DNA of 26,537 nucleotides from Alphaproteobacteria bacterium UBA7314 (GCA_002471575.1 DKQG01000017.1:1-26537), one strand, 5' to 3'. Shown: positions 1 to 7,059, numbered from the stretch's first letter. Numbers and translations are program-made. The notes: a model not told the origin generated them from the sequence alone.

Positions 1-24
1 GAGCCGGTTCTGGGGCGTTTGAGT

Positions 25-165
25 TCATTCGGCAGGGGTCAGGCCGAAAGCCGGGGGCGGCTGAGGCCATTTTTTTTGCCCAAAATTCGAGAACTCGCGA
101 TGCAGCTCTTCAAGGGCAGAGTTAAGTATGCGTGAAATTCCGCTTTTTGGTGTACAGCCTACCAT
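25..165 (-). CDS. Possible small protein, 46 aa, unknown function
   Basis: A short reading frame on the minus strand starts at an ATG (165-163) preceded by a very good Shine-Dalgarno sequence (GGGAGG, 7 bases from the ATG), which is the main reason to list it. The product begins MVGCTPKSGISRIL and carries a Trp-Pro-Gln-Pro-Pro-Pro stretch near the C-terminus. There is no signal peptide or membrane segment. I recognise no family. The frame stays open upstream of this ATG, so it could also be the tail of a longer or decayed gene. The neighbour on the plus strand is a broken gene, so this area may be decaying sequence. Confidence 0.3.
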   Translation of the reverse strand: MVGCTPKSGISRILNSALEELHREFSNFGQKKWPQPPPAFGLTPAE

Positions 166-230
166 GATGAATCCTCCCAGGCGCGGGAGTATGGGATCAG
201 TTGTCTCGGATATCGATTGTTTAAGTCGTT

Positions 231-826
231 TTGGTCGGCGTTCGAAGTTTTCGTTGCGGGCTTTTTCTCGCCGCTTCAAACGTGTCTGCCGCCATTGTCT
301 TTCAGGACAATTTCGCCGCTGAGAGCCCGGGTTCGCTCCTGAATTGCACTGCCTTTGCGAACTCGGACGTTTCCACGGGCGACGTCAATATTATCGCCCA
401 TCTCGGATTTGGCATTGCGTGTGCCAGCGGCTTCGGTTCATGCCTCGACATGGACAGTGCCACTGACTAGGTCAGCACGCTTAAAAGCATCCCTCTCATC
501 GTGGCGGCGCTAATATTCTTAGCTTCGATGTGCCGGCCAATCTACGGCGCGACCCGCAGGATGTGTCGTCCGTCTTGTTCGGCGATCTGACCGTAACCAT
601 CACACTTTCCGCAGGTGAACCATATCAGCCGATAAACCGGAATATGACCGTCGGGGGAGGCAACGCGAATACCATTTTCGCGCGCTGGAACATCGGACAC
701 GATTGGCTCGGAATTATCCTCGACAACGTCCCGGCAGAGACAAGCGAGACCTTATCGATCCGCGCGCCTGCCGCGGGGGCCTTTATCGCGTTCGGGGTTT
801 TCTTCCCAGCGAGACGCCGAACCTAA
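231..826 (+). pseudogene. Broken gene for a secreted protein (PEP-CTERM-like style), nonsense plus frameshift
   Basis: Two reading frames read as one continuous protein. The first (frame of 231) has a hydrophobic signal-peptide-like end followed by SAAIVFQDNF, a start typical of mature PEP-CTERM-type exported proteins, and runs to a TAG at 468-470. Reading through that stop and shifting frame near 490-510 gives GGANILSFDV and then a Ser/Thr/Gly/Asn-rich beta-type sequence up to 826 (DLTVTITLSAG, NMTVGGGNANTIF, IGHDWLGIILDNV). So there is one nonsense codon (probably CAG to TAG) and one frameshift. No ATG precedes the signal-like region; a TTG at 231 is the only candidate start. No C-terminal PEP-plus-membrane anchor is seen before the frame ends, so membership of that class is only a resemblance. 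Confidence 0.45.
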
Positions 827-1080
827 TCGGGCAGGACAATTTTTCGGAACGAGCGGTCGCGTTTGAGGTGCCATTCGCGGCTTAGGGCGTCGCCCCGGGT
901 CTTGAATTTTTCTGCGTAAAGCAGCTCCCAGGTTCTGCCTCGGGTCGATTTTGCGCCCTTGCCGGTATTATGTGCCGCCAGCCGCATGTCCAGATCTATG
1001 GTCCAGCCGACATAAGTACGCCATGTTCCCCCGTCCCGGCTGCCCAAGATATAGACGTAGCTGGAAGCAGTTTCGGTCAA
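823..1080 (-). CDS. GIY-YIG nuclease superfamily protein (YhbQ/UPF0213-like)
   Basis: An 85-residue single-domain GIY-YIG protein. The GIY element is present as VYIL (residues 9-12), the YIG element as YVG (23-25), the conserved Arg as R33, followed by H37-N38, and the catalytic-type Glu as E69 in REWHLK. Stand-alone proteins of this size belong to the UPF0213/YhbQ-like group; proposed roles are in DNA processing or repair, but most members are uncharacterised. The start is a TTG, 15 bases past the stop of the DapA-family gene on the same strand, so it may be co-transcribed with it. There is no obvious strong ribosome site, so the exact start is uncertain. The family call is firm, the biological role is not. 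Confidence 0.8.
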   Translation of the reverse strand: MTETASSYVYILGSRDGGTWRTYVGWTIDLDMRLAAHNTGKGAKSTRGRTWELLYAEKFKTRGDALSREWHLKRDRSFRKIVLPD

Positions 1081-1095
1081 ACGGCCGATATCCGG

Positions 1096-2022
1096 TTAGG
1101 CGACTTTTCTATGCGCGGGCTTCTTCAGCAATCCCGCCCGCTTCAGCACGCCGTCCAGCCGCTTTTCGAGCTTCTTCGTCGCCGGTGCCATTGGCAGGCG
1201 ATGTTCGTTCTTCGGCATGATACCAAGTTTTTTCATCATGTATTTGATGGCGATCGGGTTCGTGTCGAAAAAAACGGCCTGATTGATCTCGAACAGGTCG
1301 TAGTGGAGTTTCTGCGCTTTCTTCAGATCGCCGGCCCAGACTGCCTCGCACATCCTGGCAAGCTTCTTGGGTTGCAGATTGCCGACGGCATTCATGAGAC
1401 CGCAGGCGCCGACCGCCATCATCGGATAAGACAAATCTTCCAAGCCGACGAAAATACGGAAATCCATTCCGAAATGGTCCAGGCATTCAGACGCGAAGCC
1501 GAGATCATCGACGGCATGTTTCATACCTACGAAGTTGGGGCATGCTTTTGAAATTTTATCCAGAGTATCGAGCGAAACCGAGACCGCCGCCCTCCCGGGA
1601 ATGTGATAGATCATCCAGGGCAGCGAGGTCTGTTTCCCCAGCTTCTTGTAGTACTCCACCAGTCCCCGCTGAGGCGGGCGGGTGTAGTAGGGGGTGACAA
1701 TCAGAATCGCATCGGCCCCCGCTTTCTCGGCGTGCTCCGTCAAGGCTGATGTTTCATGAAGGTTCTGAGAGCCGGTTGCCGCGACGATGGGCAGTTTCCC
1801 GGCGCAGGCCTCGATCGCGACATCTACGACGCGGTTGCGTTCTTCCACTGTAAGCGACGCCGGTTCCGACGTGGTGCCGTTGACCAGTATTCCGTGAGAG
1901 CCGTTTCTGACCTGGAACTCGACAAGACCGGCATAAGCATCGTAATCGACCCTGCCGTTCCGGAACGGAGTAATCAGTGGCGGGATGGAACCGCGAAGGA
2001 AGGTTTTAGGTAGTTTCATCAT
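1096..2022 (-). CDS. Dihydrodipicolinate synthase (DapA)/N-acetylneuraminate lyase family aldolase
   Basis: A class I (Schiff-base) aldolase/lyase of about 308 residues with the (beta/alpha)8 fold of the DapA/NanA family. Visible motifs: GTTSEPASLT (49-58) where DapA has GTTGE, the catalytic Tyr Y139 in YHIPGR, and the Schiff-base Lys K168 in GMKHA. R144 matches the DapA arginine that binds the substrate carboxylate. The G-to-S change in the GTT motif and the catabolic context argue against a lysine-biosynthetic DapA; family members also act as lyases or dehydratases on 2-oxo acids. I chose the ATG at 2022 because GGGAGA lies 8 bases upstream; an ATG at 2040 has no such site. It lies downstream of the bicupin gene on the same strand, separated by an inverted repeat. 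Confidence 0.85.
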   Translation of the reverse strand: MMKLPKTFLRGSIPPLITPFRNGRVDYDAYAGLVEFQVRNGSHGILVNGTTSEPASLTVEERNRVVDVAIEACAGKLPIVAATGSQNLHETSALTEHAEKAGADAILIVTPYYTRPPQRGLVEYYKKLGKQTSLPWMIYHIPGRAAVSVSLDTLDKISKACPNFVGMKHAVDDLGFASECLDHFGMDFRIFVGLEDLSYPMMAVGACGLMNAVGNLQPKKLARMCEAVWAGDLKKAQKLHYDLFEINQAVFFDTNPIAIKYMMKKLGIMPKNEHRLPMAPATKKLEKRLDGVLKRAGLLKKPAHRKVA

Positions 2023-2048
2023 GGTCGTCTGTCTCCCCATAGCAGTTT

Positions 2049-2125
2049 GTCATCCCGGATTTGTTCCGGGATCCATTTGTCGTAGATTGATTGATGTTCG
2101 GATCCCGACACAAGGCCGGGGTAAC
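2049..2125. repeat. Intergenic inverted repeat, GTCATCCCGG type, copy 1
   Basis: Two 26-base arms (2049-2074 and 2100-2125) pair at 20 of 26 positions; the left arm begins GTCATCCCGGATTTG and the right arm ends CCGGGGTAAC. It fills the gap between the bicupin and DapA-family genes and could form a long RNA hairpin in that transcript. It is the same type as the copies near 11010, 14502, 17924 and 21696. Confidence 0.75.
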
Positions 2126-2138
2126 AGGATTTTCGCAG

Positions 2139-3287
2139 CTACTCGCCTGCCTCGCGCAGTTCTTCCGCATTGGTCTCGAAGCCTGAATTTGCCCCCAGAA
2201 CCGACCAGGGCCGTTTCAGGTCTTCCTGCCACAGCAGGCTTTCCATGAAGATATTCAGCGGCTGGTCCTGGATGGTAAGTTCGTAGACAGGCTCGTCATA
2301 GGACGCATGGTTGTGTACGCCCCATCCCGGCGCCGACAGCATTAGGTCACCGGCTTTCCATTCGTAGACCTTGCCTTCGACCGTAGATCGCCCGGTACCG
2401 TGAAAATAATAGTTCATCGCGGACGACACATGCCGGTGCGGCTTGTCGACGATTTTCGGCGGACGCACTGTCATTGTGGCGAAGAAATTGGGCGTCGTGC
2501 CATTGAAACGCGTTGTCATCGGGTTGAACAGCAGATAGAGCCGTCGCCCGACGTAGTCGGAACCGAGCGCTGTCAGCTTGTCTAACTCCGCCTTCACTTC
2601 CTTCCACGGCCAGTGCAGCGCCTTGGAGTCCACCGATTCCGGGTTGATTAGCGTCTCGTAGGGCATCAGCCAGGCACCGTCGTCGTTCAACTGGAACGTC
2701 CCGTAGGGGCTTTTGGTTCTGGCGTCGGCTTCGTTGGCTTCGGCACGCGCCTTTTCTTCCGCAGCCTTCTTCGTTGCCGCTTCGACAAGCTCCATCATCG
2801 GCGGCGGTTCTTCGTCAACGATGTGGACGTTCATTTTTTCGAGTAGCGCGGCATTCGAATAGGTCAGTCGAACATGCAAATCCCTGGAGTCGTTCACATG
2901 CCAATACGTTCCCATGGATGGGAAATTGTATACGTCGTACTGGTTGAAGCCGATTTTCTTACCGTTGATGATTGAATGCCCTTCGCCCTGGATGCAGAAA
3001 TTCACCTGGGTGGAATTGTGACGGATGGGGGCGGTTTGTTCGCCGGGTTTCAACACCTCCAGCGTCACGCGCACACCCGGGTTCAGGCCCGGGCCGACAC
3101 CGAGTTCCTGCCAGCGTGGATGAACGATCAGGGATTGCCGGCGGCCGTTTTCGGGACGCGGCTGATCGGCCAGGCGATGAATTTCTTCATCGATCTCTTC
3201 CTTGGAGATCATCAGCGGTTCCCAGAGGTCCAGTTCCTTGGGATTTTTGTACCCGGTCCGGTCGATGAATTTGGGATTATCGCTCAT
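2139..3287 (-). CDS. Bicupin protein related to gentisate 1,2-dioxygenase
   Basis: A 382-residue protein with two cupin barrels, the architecture of gentisate/1-hydroxy-2-naphthoate-type ring-cleaving dioxygenases, joined by a charged Ala/Glu/Lys-rich linker (about 165-192). The C-terminal cupin carries a full-looking metal set: H284 and H286 (KPHRHVSSAMNYY) and H325/H327 (WGVHNH). The N-terminal cupin has H90 (PIRHNSTQVNF) and H130 (YWHVN) but lacks the first His of the usual HxH, which in gentisate dioxygenases normally holds iron in this half. So the active metal site may have moved to the C-terminal half, and the substrate cannot be read off. The start is supported by AGAGGA 5 bases upstream. 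It lies next to a MarR regulator, with a candidate operator in its promoter. Confidence 0.75.
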   Translation of the reverse strand: MSDNPKFIDRTGYKNPKELDLWEPLMISKEEIDEEIHRLADQPRPENGRRQSLIVHPRWQELGVGPGLNPGVRVTLEVLKPGEQTAPIRHNSTQVNFCIQGEGHSIINGKKIGFNQYDVYNFPSMGTYWHVNDSRDLHVRLTYSNAALLEKMNVHIVDEEPPPMMELVEAATKKAAEEKARAEANEADARTKSPYGTFQLNDDGAWLMPYETLINPESVDSKALHWPWKEVKAELDKLTALGSDYVGRRLYLLFNPMTTRFNGTTPNFFATMTVRPPKIVDKPHRHVSSAMNYYFHGTGRSTVEGKVYEWKAGDLMLSAPGWGVHNHASYDEPVYELTIQDQPLNIFMESLLWQEDLKRPWSVLGANSGFETNAEELREAGE

Positions 3288-3333
3288 AATGTCCTCTCCA
3301 TGGCTGCCAACGGTTCAGAGTAGTCTGGCTAAT

Positions 3334-3351
3334 TACTTAGAAATCTTAGTA
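3334..3351. promoter_or_regulatory. Candidate MarR operator upstream of the bicupin gene
   Basis: TACTTAGAAATCTTAGTA is an imperfect palindrome in which 7 of 9 base pairs match. It overlaps a possible minus-strand -10 box and shares the 8-mer TTAGAAAT with the leader of the MarR gene (3899-3906), fitting control of both genes by that regulator. Confidence 0.4.
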
Positions 3352-3372
3352 TTTGGTCGTTTTGCCGGTCAA
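3343..3372 (-). promoter_or_regulatory. Candidate sigma-70 promoter for the bicupin gene
   Basis: On the minus strand TTGACC (3372-3367) is followed after 18 bases by TAAGAT (3348-3343), about 55 bases before the bicupin start. The palindrome at 3334-3351 covers the -10, which would allow repression. Confidence 0.3.
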
Positions 3373-3394
3373 CCCATCTATTTCAGGCGCCCAG

Positions 3395-3874
3395 TCAGTC
3401 TTCTTCGGTGTCGAGGTTATCGCGAACTTTCTGCAGTAATTCGCGAAGCTGAAGGAATTCGCCGGCCGACAACCCCGCGGTTGCGATGTCGTTTACCTCG
3501 ATCGCGACGGGCATCAGCTCGCACTTCATGTCACGTGCCTTGTCGGTCAGAAAGATATTTATCGTACGCCGGTCTTTCGGATTCCGAATGCGTTCGATCA
3601 TGCCGCTCCGGGATAGTAGTCTCAACGCGCTGACCGTGGTGGGTTCGGTCGTGCCTACCCGGCGGCTCAGTTCGCGCTGGCTGAGGCCTTCCTCATTCCA
3701 AAGAGCACGCAGAAAATACCACTGTCCGGGCGTTATCTGGTGCGATTGAAGCCGGGTGCGAAGCGCTTTGGCAAATAGCAGATGGGTGTCTCGGACTAAA
3801 TATCCTGCGCTTTTTTCCGGCCGTAGATCGTTACCGTCCGCATTGTTTACAGTCTGTCCCTGTGGCAGGTTCAC
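3395..3874 (-). CDS. MarR-family transcriptional regulator
   Basis: A 159-residue winged-helix regulator. The helix-turn-helix region reads LSQRELSRRVGTTEPTTVSALRLL in outline (about residues 64-87), followed by the wing with the family's D-R-R signature (NPKDRRTINIFLT). It is flanked by N- and C-terminal helices that form the dimer. MarR proteins usually repress an adjacent catabolic or efflux gene and are released by an aromatic ligand. Neighbours are the bicupin (downstream, same strand) and UbiD decarboxylase (upstream, same strand), so an aromatic acid is a reasonable ligand guess. The start is a GTG with GAGG 6 bases upstream. An 8-mer shared with the bicupin promoter lies in its leader. 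Confidence 0.88.
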   Translation of the reverse strand: MNLPQGQTVNNADGNDLRPEKSAGYLVRDTHLLFAKALRTRLQSHQITPGQWYFLRALWNEEGLSQRELSRRVGTTEPTTVSALRLLSRSGMIERIRNPKDRRTINIFLTDKARDMKCELMPVAIEVNDIATAGLSAGEFLQLRELLQKVRDNLDTEED

Positions 3875-3898
3875 GAGAGCCTCGCTGTATTTCAGCTA

Positions 3899-3911
3899 TT
3901 AGAAATTTATT
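3899..3911. promoter_or_regulatory. Possible second MarR operator half, in the marR leader
   Basis: TTAGAAATTTATT repeats the TTAGAAAT core of the palindrome at 3334-3351 and sits 25 bases upstream of the MarR start, a usual place for autoregulation. The dyad is weak here. Confidence 0.25.
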
Positions 3912-3998
3912 CCTCAGATACCTTATTGCTTGATAGCCGACAGAACAACAAGCGAAACAAAATTTAACTAATCGCGGCGCTTCATTGGGAAATGTTGT

Positions 3999-5402
3999 CT
4001 AGGGAAGAAATGCTTCCAAGTCGACATGGTCGTACCCGAACGGCATGGCCGGGGTAAATCTTTCCCGTTCCGTTTCCTGTGTGACCGCGGGTTTTGTCGC
4101 GTCGATGATCACCTTGGTGCCGATCCTGTACATCGCACTCATGCCAGGCACGATGTCGGAGACATTGTCCAGAGACCAGATGCGGGTGTTGGGTACTTTC
4201 ACGATGTCGCGAGAACCGTGGACCCGCGTGGTCATCGACCAGAATATCTGGCGCAGGTCCGACGCATCTATATCGTCATCGACGGCGATGGCGATCTTAG
4301 GGTGAAGGTAGGGGCTTGATAGGGCGGCCATCAATGCTGTCTTGGCCTGTCCTTCCACCCGCGGTCGTAATTTCAAGACAATGGCCATCAGCCCGGATAT
4401 GCCGAGGCATCGGACGTCGAGCAGGTCGAGACCGCCTTCCACGTTTTTCAGGTGATCCGTGACGACCGTTTCGATGCAGGTGCCGGTGATGGACTGGGTA
4501 TCCGTCATCGGCGCCCCGCACTGCATCGCGTAGAACATGGGGTTTTTTCGGTGGGTGATCGCCTTTACCTTGAATATCTCGGTCGAACCTTCCATCGCGT
4601 ATGTGCCGGTGGCTTCCCCGAAGGGACCTTCCTCGACCATGCCTTCGGGCAGGACTTCGCCCTCAATCACCATCTCGGCCTCCGCCGGGACCTCGATGTC
4701 GATGGTCTCGCATTTGACGAGTCGGACCGGGTCGTCGAGCAGGGAGCCCGCAATTTCCAGCTCGTCCAGCCCATAGGAAGACGTGAAGCCGGATGCATAG
4801 TAAATCGCCGGATGCGCGCCGATGACCATTGCTACCGGCATCGGCTCGTTGCGCTGCTGGTACTTTTGGTAGATGCGCAGCGCGTGGCGGGGGCATATCA
4901 GAAAGCCGGTCTGATCGGGCCCTTGGATCTGCTGGCGGTGTATGGACATGTTCCGGATGCCGGTCTCCGGGTCCTTGATGATCGCCATGCCAGATGCAAT
5001 GTATGGCGACGGGTCTTGCTCCGCATGCCATAGCGCCGGGATCTTCGTGAGATCCGCCTCCTTGCCTTTCAGGATAACTTCCTTAACCGGCGCCTTTTCA
5101 GCACCGACCTCGACCGGTTTGATCTGGCGCTTGATTCGCTCCACCAGGGTCGGGATAAACTCTTCTTCGCTGATGCCCAGCGCGATCGACCATTTCTTGC
5201 GATCCGTGATCACCTGATTGACCACCTCCCAGCCGGGGAAACCTCTAAGATTGGTGAACAGCGTCGACTTGCCGAGACGGTCATACGCCTTCCAGCCGAT
5301 CGCCGAGATGTTTTCGTGCGGATCCGCTTCCTTGGTGATGCGGATCAGTTCTCCCTGCTGTTCCAAATTTGCAACGTGGGCTCTAAGCGATTGGTCGCGC
5401 AT
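3999..5402 (-). CDS. UbiD-family prenylated-FMN-dependent (de)carboxylase
   Basis: A 467-residue UbiD-family enzyme. Members use prenylated FMN and a metal to decarboxylate, or reversibly carboxylate, unsaturated and aromatic acids. The catalytic Arg-Glu-Glu set is visible: R156 in NMSIHRQQ, and E258 and E263 in EEGPFGEATG, with the 5-residue spacing seen in Fdc1/UbiD. The flavin/metal region and the C-terminal part (DDDIDASDLRQIFWSM) are complete. The start at 5402 is chosen because AAGGA lies 7 bases upstream and the family N-terminus (LRAHVANLEQQGEL) follows directly; the frame is open for 92 codons upstream but without family similarity. No UbiX flavin prenyltransferase is in the window. 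It is divergent from the nitrile-hydratase-like operon with only 48 bp between the starts. Confidence 0.9.
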   Translation of the reverse strand: MRDQSLRAHVANLEQQGELIRITKEADPHENISAIGWKAYDRLGKSTLFTNLRGFPGWEVVNQVITDRKKWSIALGISEEEFIPTLVERIKRQIKPVEVGAEKAPVKEVILKGKEADLTKIPALWHAEQDPSPYIASGMAIIKDPETGIRNMSIHRQQIQGPDQTGFLICPRHALRIYQKYQQRNEPMPVAMVIGAHPAIYYASGFTSSYGLDELEIAGSLLDDPVRLVKCETIDIEVPAEAEMVIEGEVLPEGMVEEGPFGEATGTYAMEGSTEIFKVKAITHRKNPMFYAMQCGAPMTDTQSITGTCIETVVTDHLKNVEGGLDLLDVRCLGISGLMAIVLKLRPRVEGQAKTALMAALSSPYLHPKIAIAVDDDIDASDLRQIFWSMTTRVHGSRDIVKVPNTRIWSLDNVSDIVPGMSAMYRIGTKVIIDATKPAVTQETERERFTPAMPFGYDHVDLEAFLP

Positions 5403-5450
5403 GATGTATTCCTTAAGTACAATAGGTTCCAGACATAGCGAGAGTGCCGC

Positions 5451-5765
5451 ATGAAGAAAAGTGTGAACGATATCGGTGGAGAGAACTGGGGGCCAGTTCC
5501 GCTCGACCAGAGGGAAACGCCGGACTGGGCCAAACTGTCTACGGCATTGCGTGGCGCGCTCGGCGACAAGGGTGCCGGGCTGGTCAGTCTTCACGAAGGC
5601 CGCCGGGCGCGCGAGGACCTGGGATACGACCGCTATCATGCGCTGGGCTACTTCGAGATGGGCATGCAGGCGATCCACGACATCCTGGTGCAGAAGGGTG
5701 TGGTGACTGAGCAGGAAGTCCGGGACCGCATCGCTGCGTTAAAATCCGCCCGGAACGGCGGTTGA
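5451..5765 (+). CDS. Nitrile hydratase beta-subunit N-terminal-domain-like protein (extra, first copy)
   Basis: A 104-residue protein that starts NDIGGENWGPVP, matching the HDxGGMxGFGPV opening of nitrile hydratase (NHase) beta subunits, and continues with the helical beta-N domain (AREDLGYDRYHALGYFEMGMQAIHDILVQKG in outline, ending with a TEQEVRDRI helix). It is paralogous to the next gene (5812-6114) and the first of four co-directional genes. It may be a structural subunit or an activator: NHase activators (P14K, and P15K for thiocyanate hydrolase) share this fold. The intact DIGG opening favours a structural role, while the absence of any other activator gene favours a chaperone role. The ribosome site is weak. 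It starts 48 bp from the divergent ubiD gene. Confidence 0.7.
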   Translation: MKKSVNDIGGENWGPVPLDQRETPDWAKLSTALRGALGDKGAGLVSLHEGRRAREDLGYDRYHALGYFEMGMQAIHDILVQKGVVTEQEVRDRIAALKSARNGG

Positions 5766-5811
5766 AATACGAGGCCAGCCGTATCAAAATAATCAAAACG
5801 AGGAAGCAGTA

Positions 5812-6114
5812 GTGAACCAGCGTCAGCACGATATGGGCGGCATGGATGCCAGCCCGGTTGAGGCATCGGCCCACGAGGCGGAGCCATGGGCCAAGATGAT
5901 CACGTCGCTTGCCGCGGCGATGCGCGAATACGACGTCATGCGCATCGACGAGCTGCGCCGCGCGCTTGAAGACCTGCCACCCGAGATTTACGAACAGGAT
6001 TATTTCGAACGCTGGTCCGAGGCAATGGTCAATCTTCTCGAAGAAAAGGGGCTCCTGACACGGGATGAGGTTATGAGCCGGATGGACGCGATCAAGGCGA
6101 AGCTAGGGAGCTGA
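5812..6114 (+). CDS. NHase beta-subunit N-terminal half (thiocyanate hydrolase beta-like), second copy
   Basis: A 100-residue protein beginning MNQRQHDMGGMDASPV, the canonical NHase beta N-terminus, followed by the helical segment with LPPEIYEQDYFERWSEAM, which matches the LPPxxYLxxSYYExW region of NHase beta. It stops where the beta N-terminal half ends, so the beta chain is split, as in thiocyanate hydrolase (ScnB/ScnA) and toyocamycin nitrile hydratase. The start is a GTG with an AGGA about 8 bases upstream. The next gene starts 2 bases after its stop, so they should be made together. Substrate is not predictable from this. Confidence 0.78.
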   Translation: MNQRQHDMGGMDASPVEASAHEAEPWAKMITSLAAAMREYDVMRIDELRRALEDLPPEIYEQDYFERWSEAMVNLLEEKGLLTRDEVMSRMDAIKAKLGS

Positions 6115-6116
6115 CC

Positions 6117-6404
6117 ATGCCATTGTTCAACGTGGGCGACACGGTACGTATCAAGAATTCGCATCCGCCGGGCCACCGGCGCACACCCTTCTACGTGCGC
6201 GGCAAGACCGGCGTGATCGAGCGCTATTGCGGCGATTTCAAGAACCCGGAGGAACTGGCCTACGGCTTCGACGGCACGCCAAAGCGAGAGCTTTACCGCG
6301 TGCGCATAGCGCAGACCGATCTTTGGGAGAATTACGACGGTCCGGCTGGCGACACCCTGGACCTTGAAATTTACGACCACTGGCTTGAAAAGGCTGAAGG
6401 ATAG
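6117..6404 (+). CDS. NHase beta-subunit C-terminal half (SH3-like barrel; thiocyanate hydrolase alpha-like)
   Basis: A 95-residue protein with the SH3-like domain of NHase beta: FNVGDTVRIKN, then HPPGHRRTPFYVRGKTGVIER and a C-terminal LYRVRIAQTDLW...LDLEIYDHWLE. These match the VGDxVR, NPPGHTRLPRYVRGKxGxIE and LYxVxFxxxxLWG blocks of the family. In the assembled enzyme this half helps close the active site around the metal-binding loop of the alpha-type subunit. It has GGGAG 6 bases before its ATG and is followed after 4 bases by the alpha-type gene. It completes the split beta chain of the preceding gene. Confidence 0.82.
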   Translation: MPLFNVGDTVRIKNSHPPGHRRTPFYVRGKTGVIERYCGDFKNPEELAYGFDGTPKRELYRVRIAQTDLWENYDGPAGDTLDLEIYDHWLEKAEG

Positions 6405-6408
6405 AGAC

Positions 6409-7050
6409 ATGAGCACCGATGACCGCGGGACGCATGATCACGATCATGATCACGAACATCCCGGCACCACGCCCGATGTGAACGAGACCGGCTATTATGA
6501 GCTGATGGCCGAGGCGATGAAGGAACTCCTGATTGAGAAGGGCGTCGTCAGCGCCGACGACGTACGGCGCAATCTGGAATTTCTCGACAGCCGCGATCCG
6601 GTGGATGGCGGCCGAGTGATTGCCAAGGCTTGGACCGACCCCGACTTCAAGAAACGGCTGCTGGAAGACGGTACCGCCGCGGTCGGGGAAATGGGCCTCA
6701 CCATGGGCGACGCCGAGCTGGTGGTGGTGGAGAACACCGACGATGTCCACAACATGATCGTCTGCACGCTGTGTTCCTGCTATCCGCGGACGCTGCTGGG
6801 CCTGCCGCCGGACTGGTACAAGTCCAAAAGCTACCGGTCCCGAGCCGTGGTCGAACCGCGCGCCGTGTTGAGGGAATTCGGCACCGAAGTGCCCGACGAC
6901 ATGACCGTCCGGGTCCACGATTCTAATGCCGACATGCGCTATCTTGTCCTGCCAAAACAGCCCGAGGGCACTGAGGACTGGCCGGCCGAGAAGCTGGCCG
7001 AGATCGTCAGCCGTGACGCCATGGTCGGGGTGGTGCTTCCCGAGGCGTAG
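6409..7050 (+). CDS. Cobalt-type NHase alpha subunit / thiocyanate hydrolase gamma-like
   Basis: A 213-residue catalytic subunit. The metal-binding loop VCTLCSC is intact (C119, C122, C124); the Thr in CTLCSC is the form seen in cobalt enzymes, against Ser in iron enzymes. In the family the last two Cys are oxidised to sulfinic and sulfenic acid. The N-terminus has a run of alternating His/Asp (residues 9-17), common in cobalt-type alpha subunits and probably metal-handling. Other family blocks: LLGLPPDWYKSKSYRSR, the EPRAVL block, and the C-terminal YLVLP...GTEDW and RDAMVGV. After the loop it reads CYPRTLLG, where most NHases have a Trp at the Arg. Last gene of the four-gene set; a hairpin overlaps its stop codon. 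Confidence 0.88.
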   Translation: MSTDDRGTHDHDHDHEHPGTTPDVNETGYYELMAEAMKELLIEKGVVSADDVRRNLEFLDSRDPVDGGRVIAKAWTDPDFKKRLLEDGTAAVGEMGLTMGDAELVVVENTDDVHNMIVCTLCSCYPRTLLGLPPDWYKSKSYRSRAVVEPRAVLREFGTEVPDDMTVRVHDSNADMRYLVLPKQPEGTEDWPAEKLAEIVSRDAMVGVVLPEA

Positions 7051-7059
7051 AACGCCTCG
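7041..7059 (+). terminator. Hairpin over the stop codon of the NHase alpha-like gene, possible terminator
   Basis: CGAGGCG TAGAA CGCCTCG is a perfect 7-base stem with a 5-base loop that includes the stop codon. The downstream gene is convergent, so a transcription end is expected here, but there is no T-run after the stem. Confidence 0.35.
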
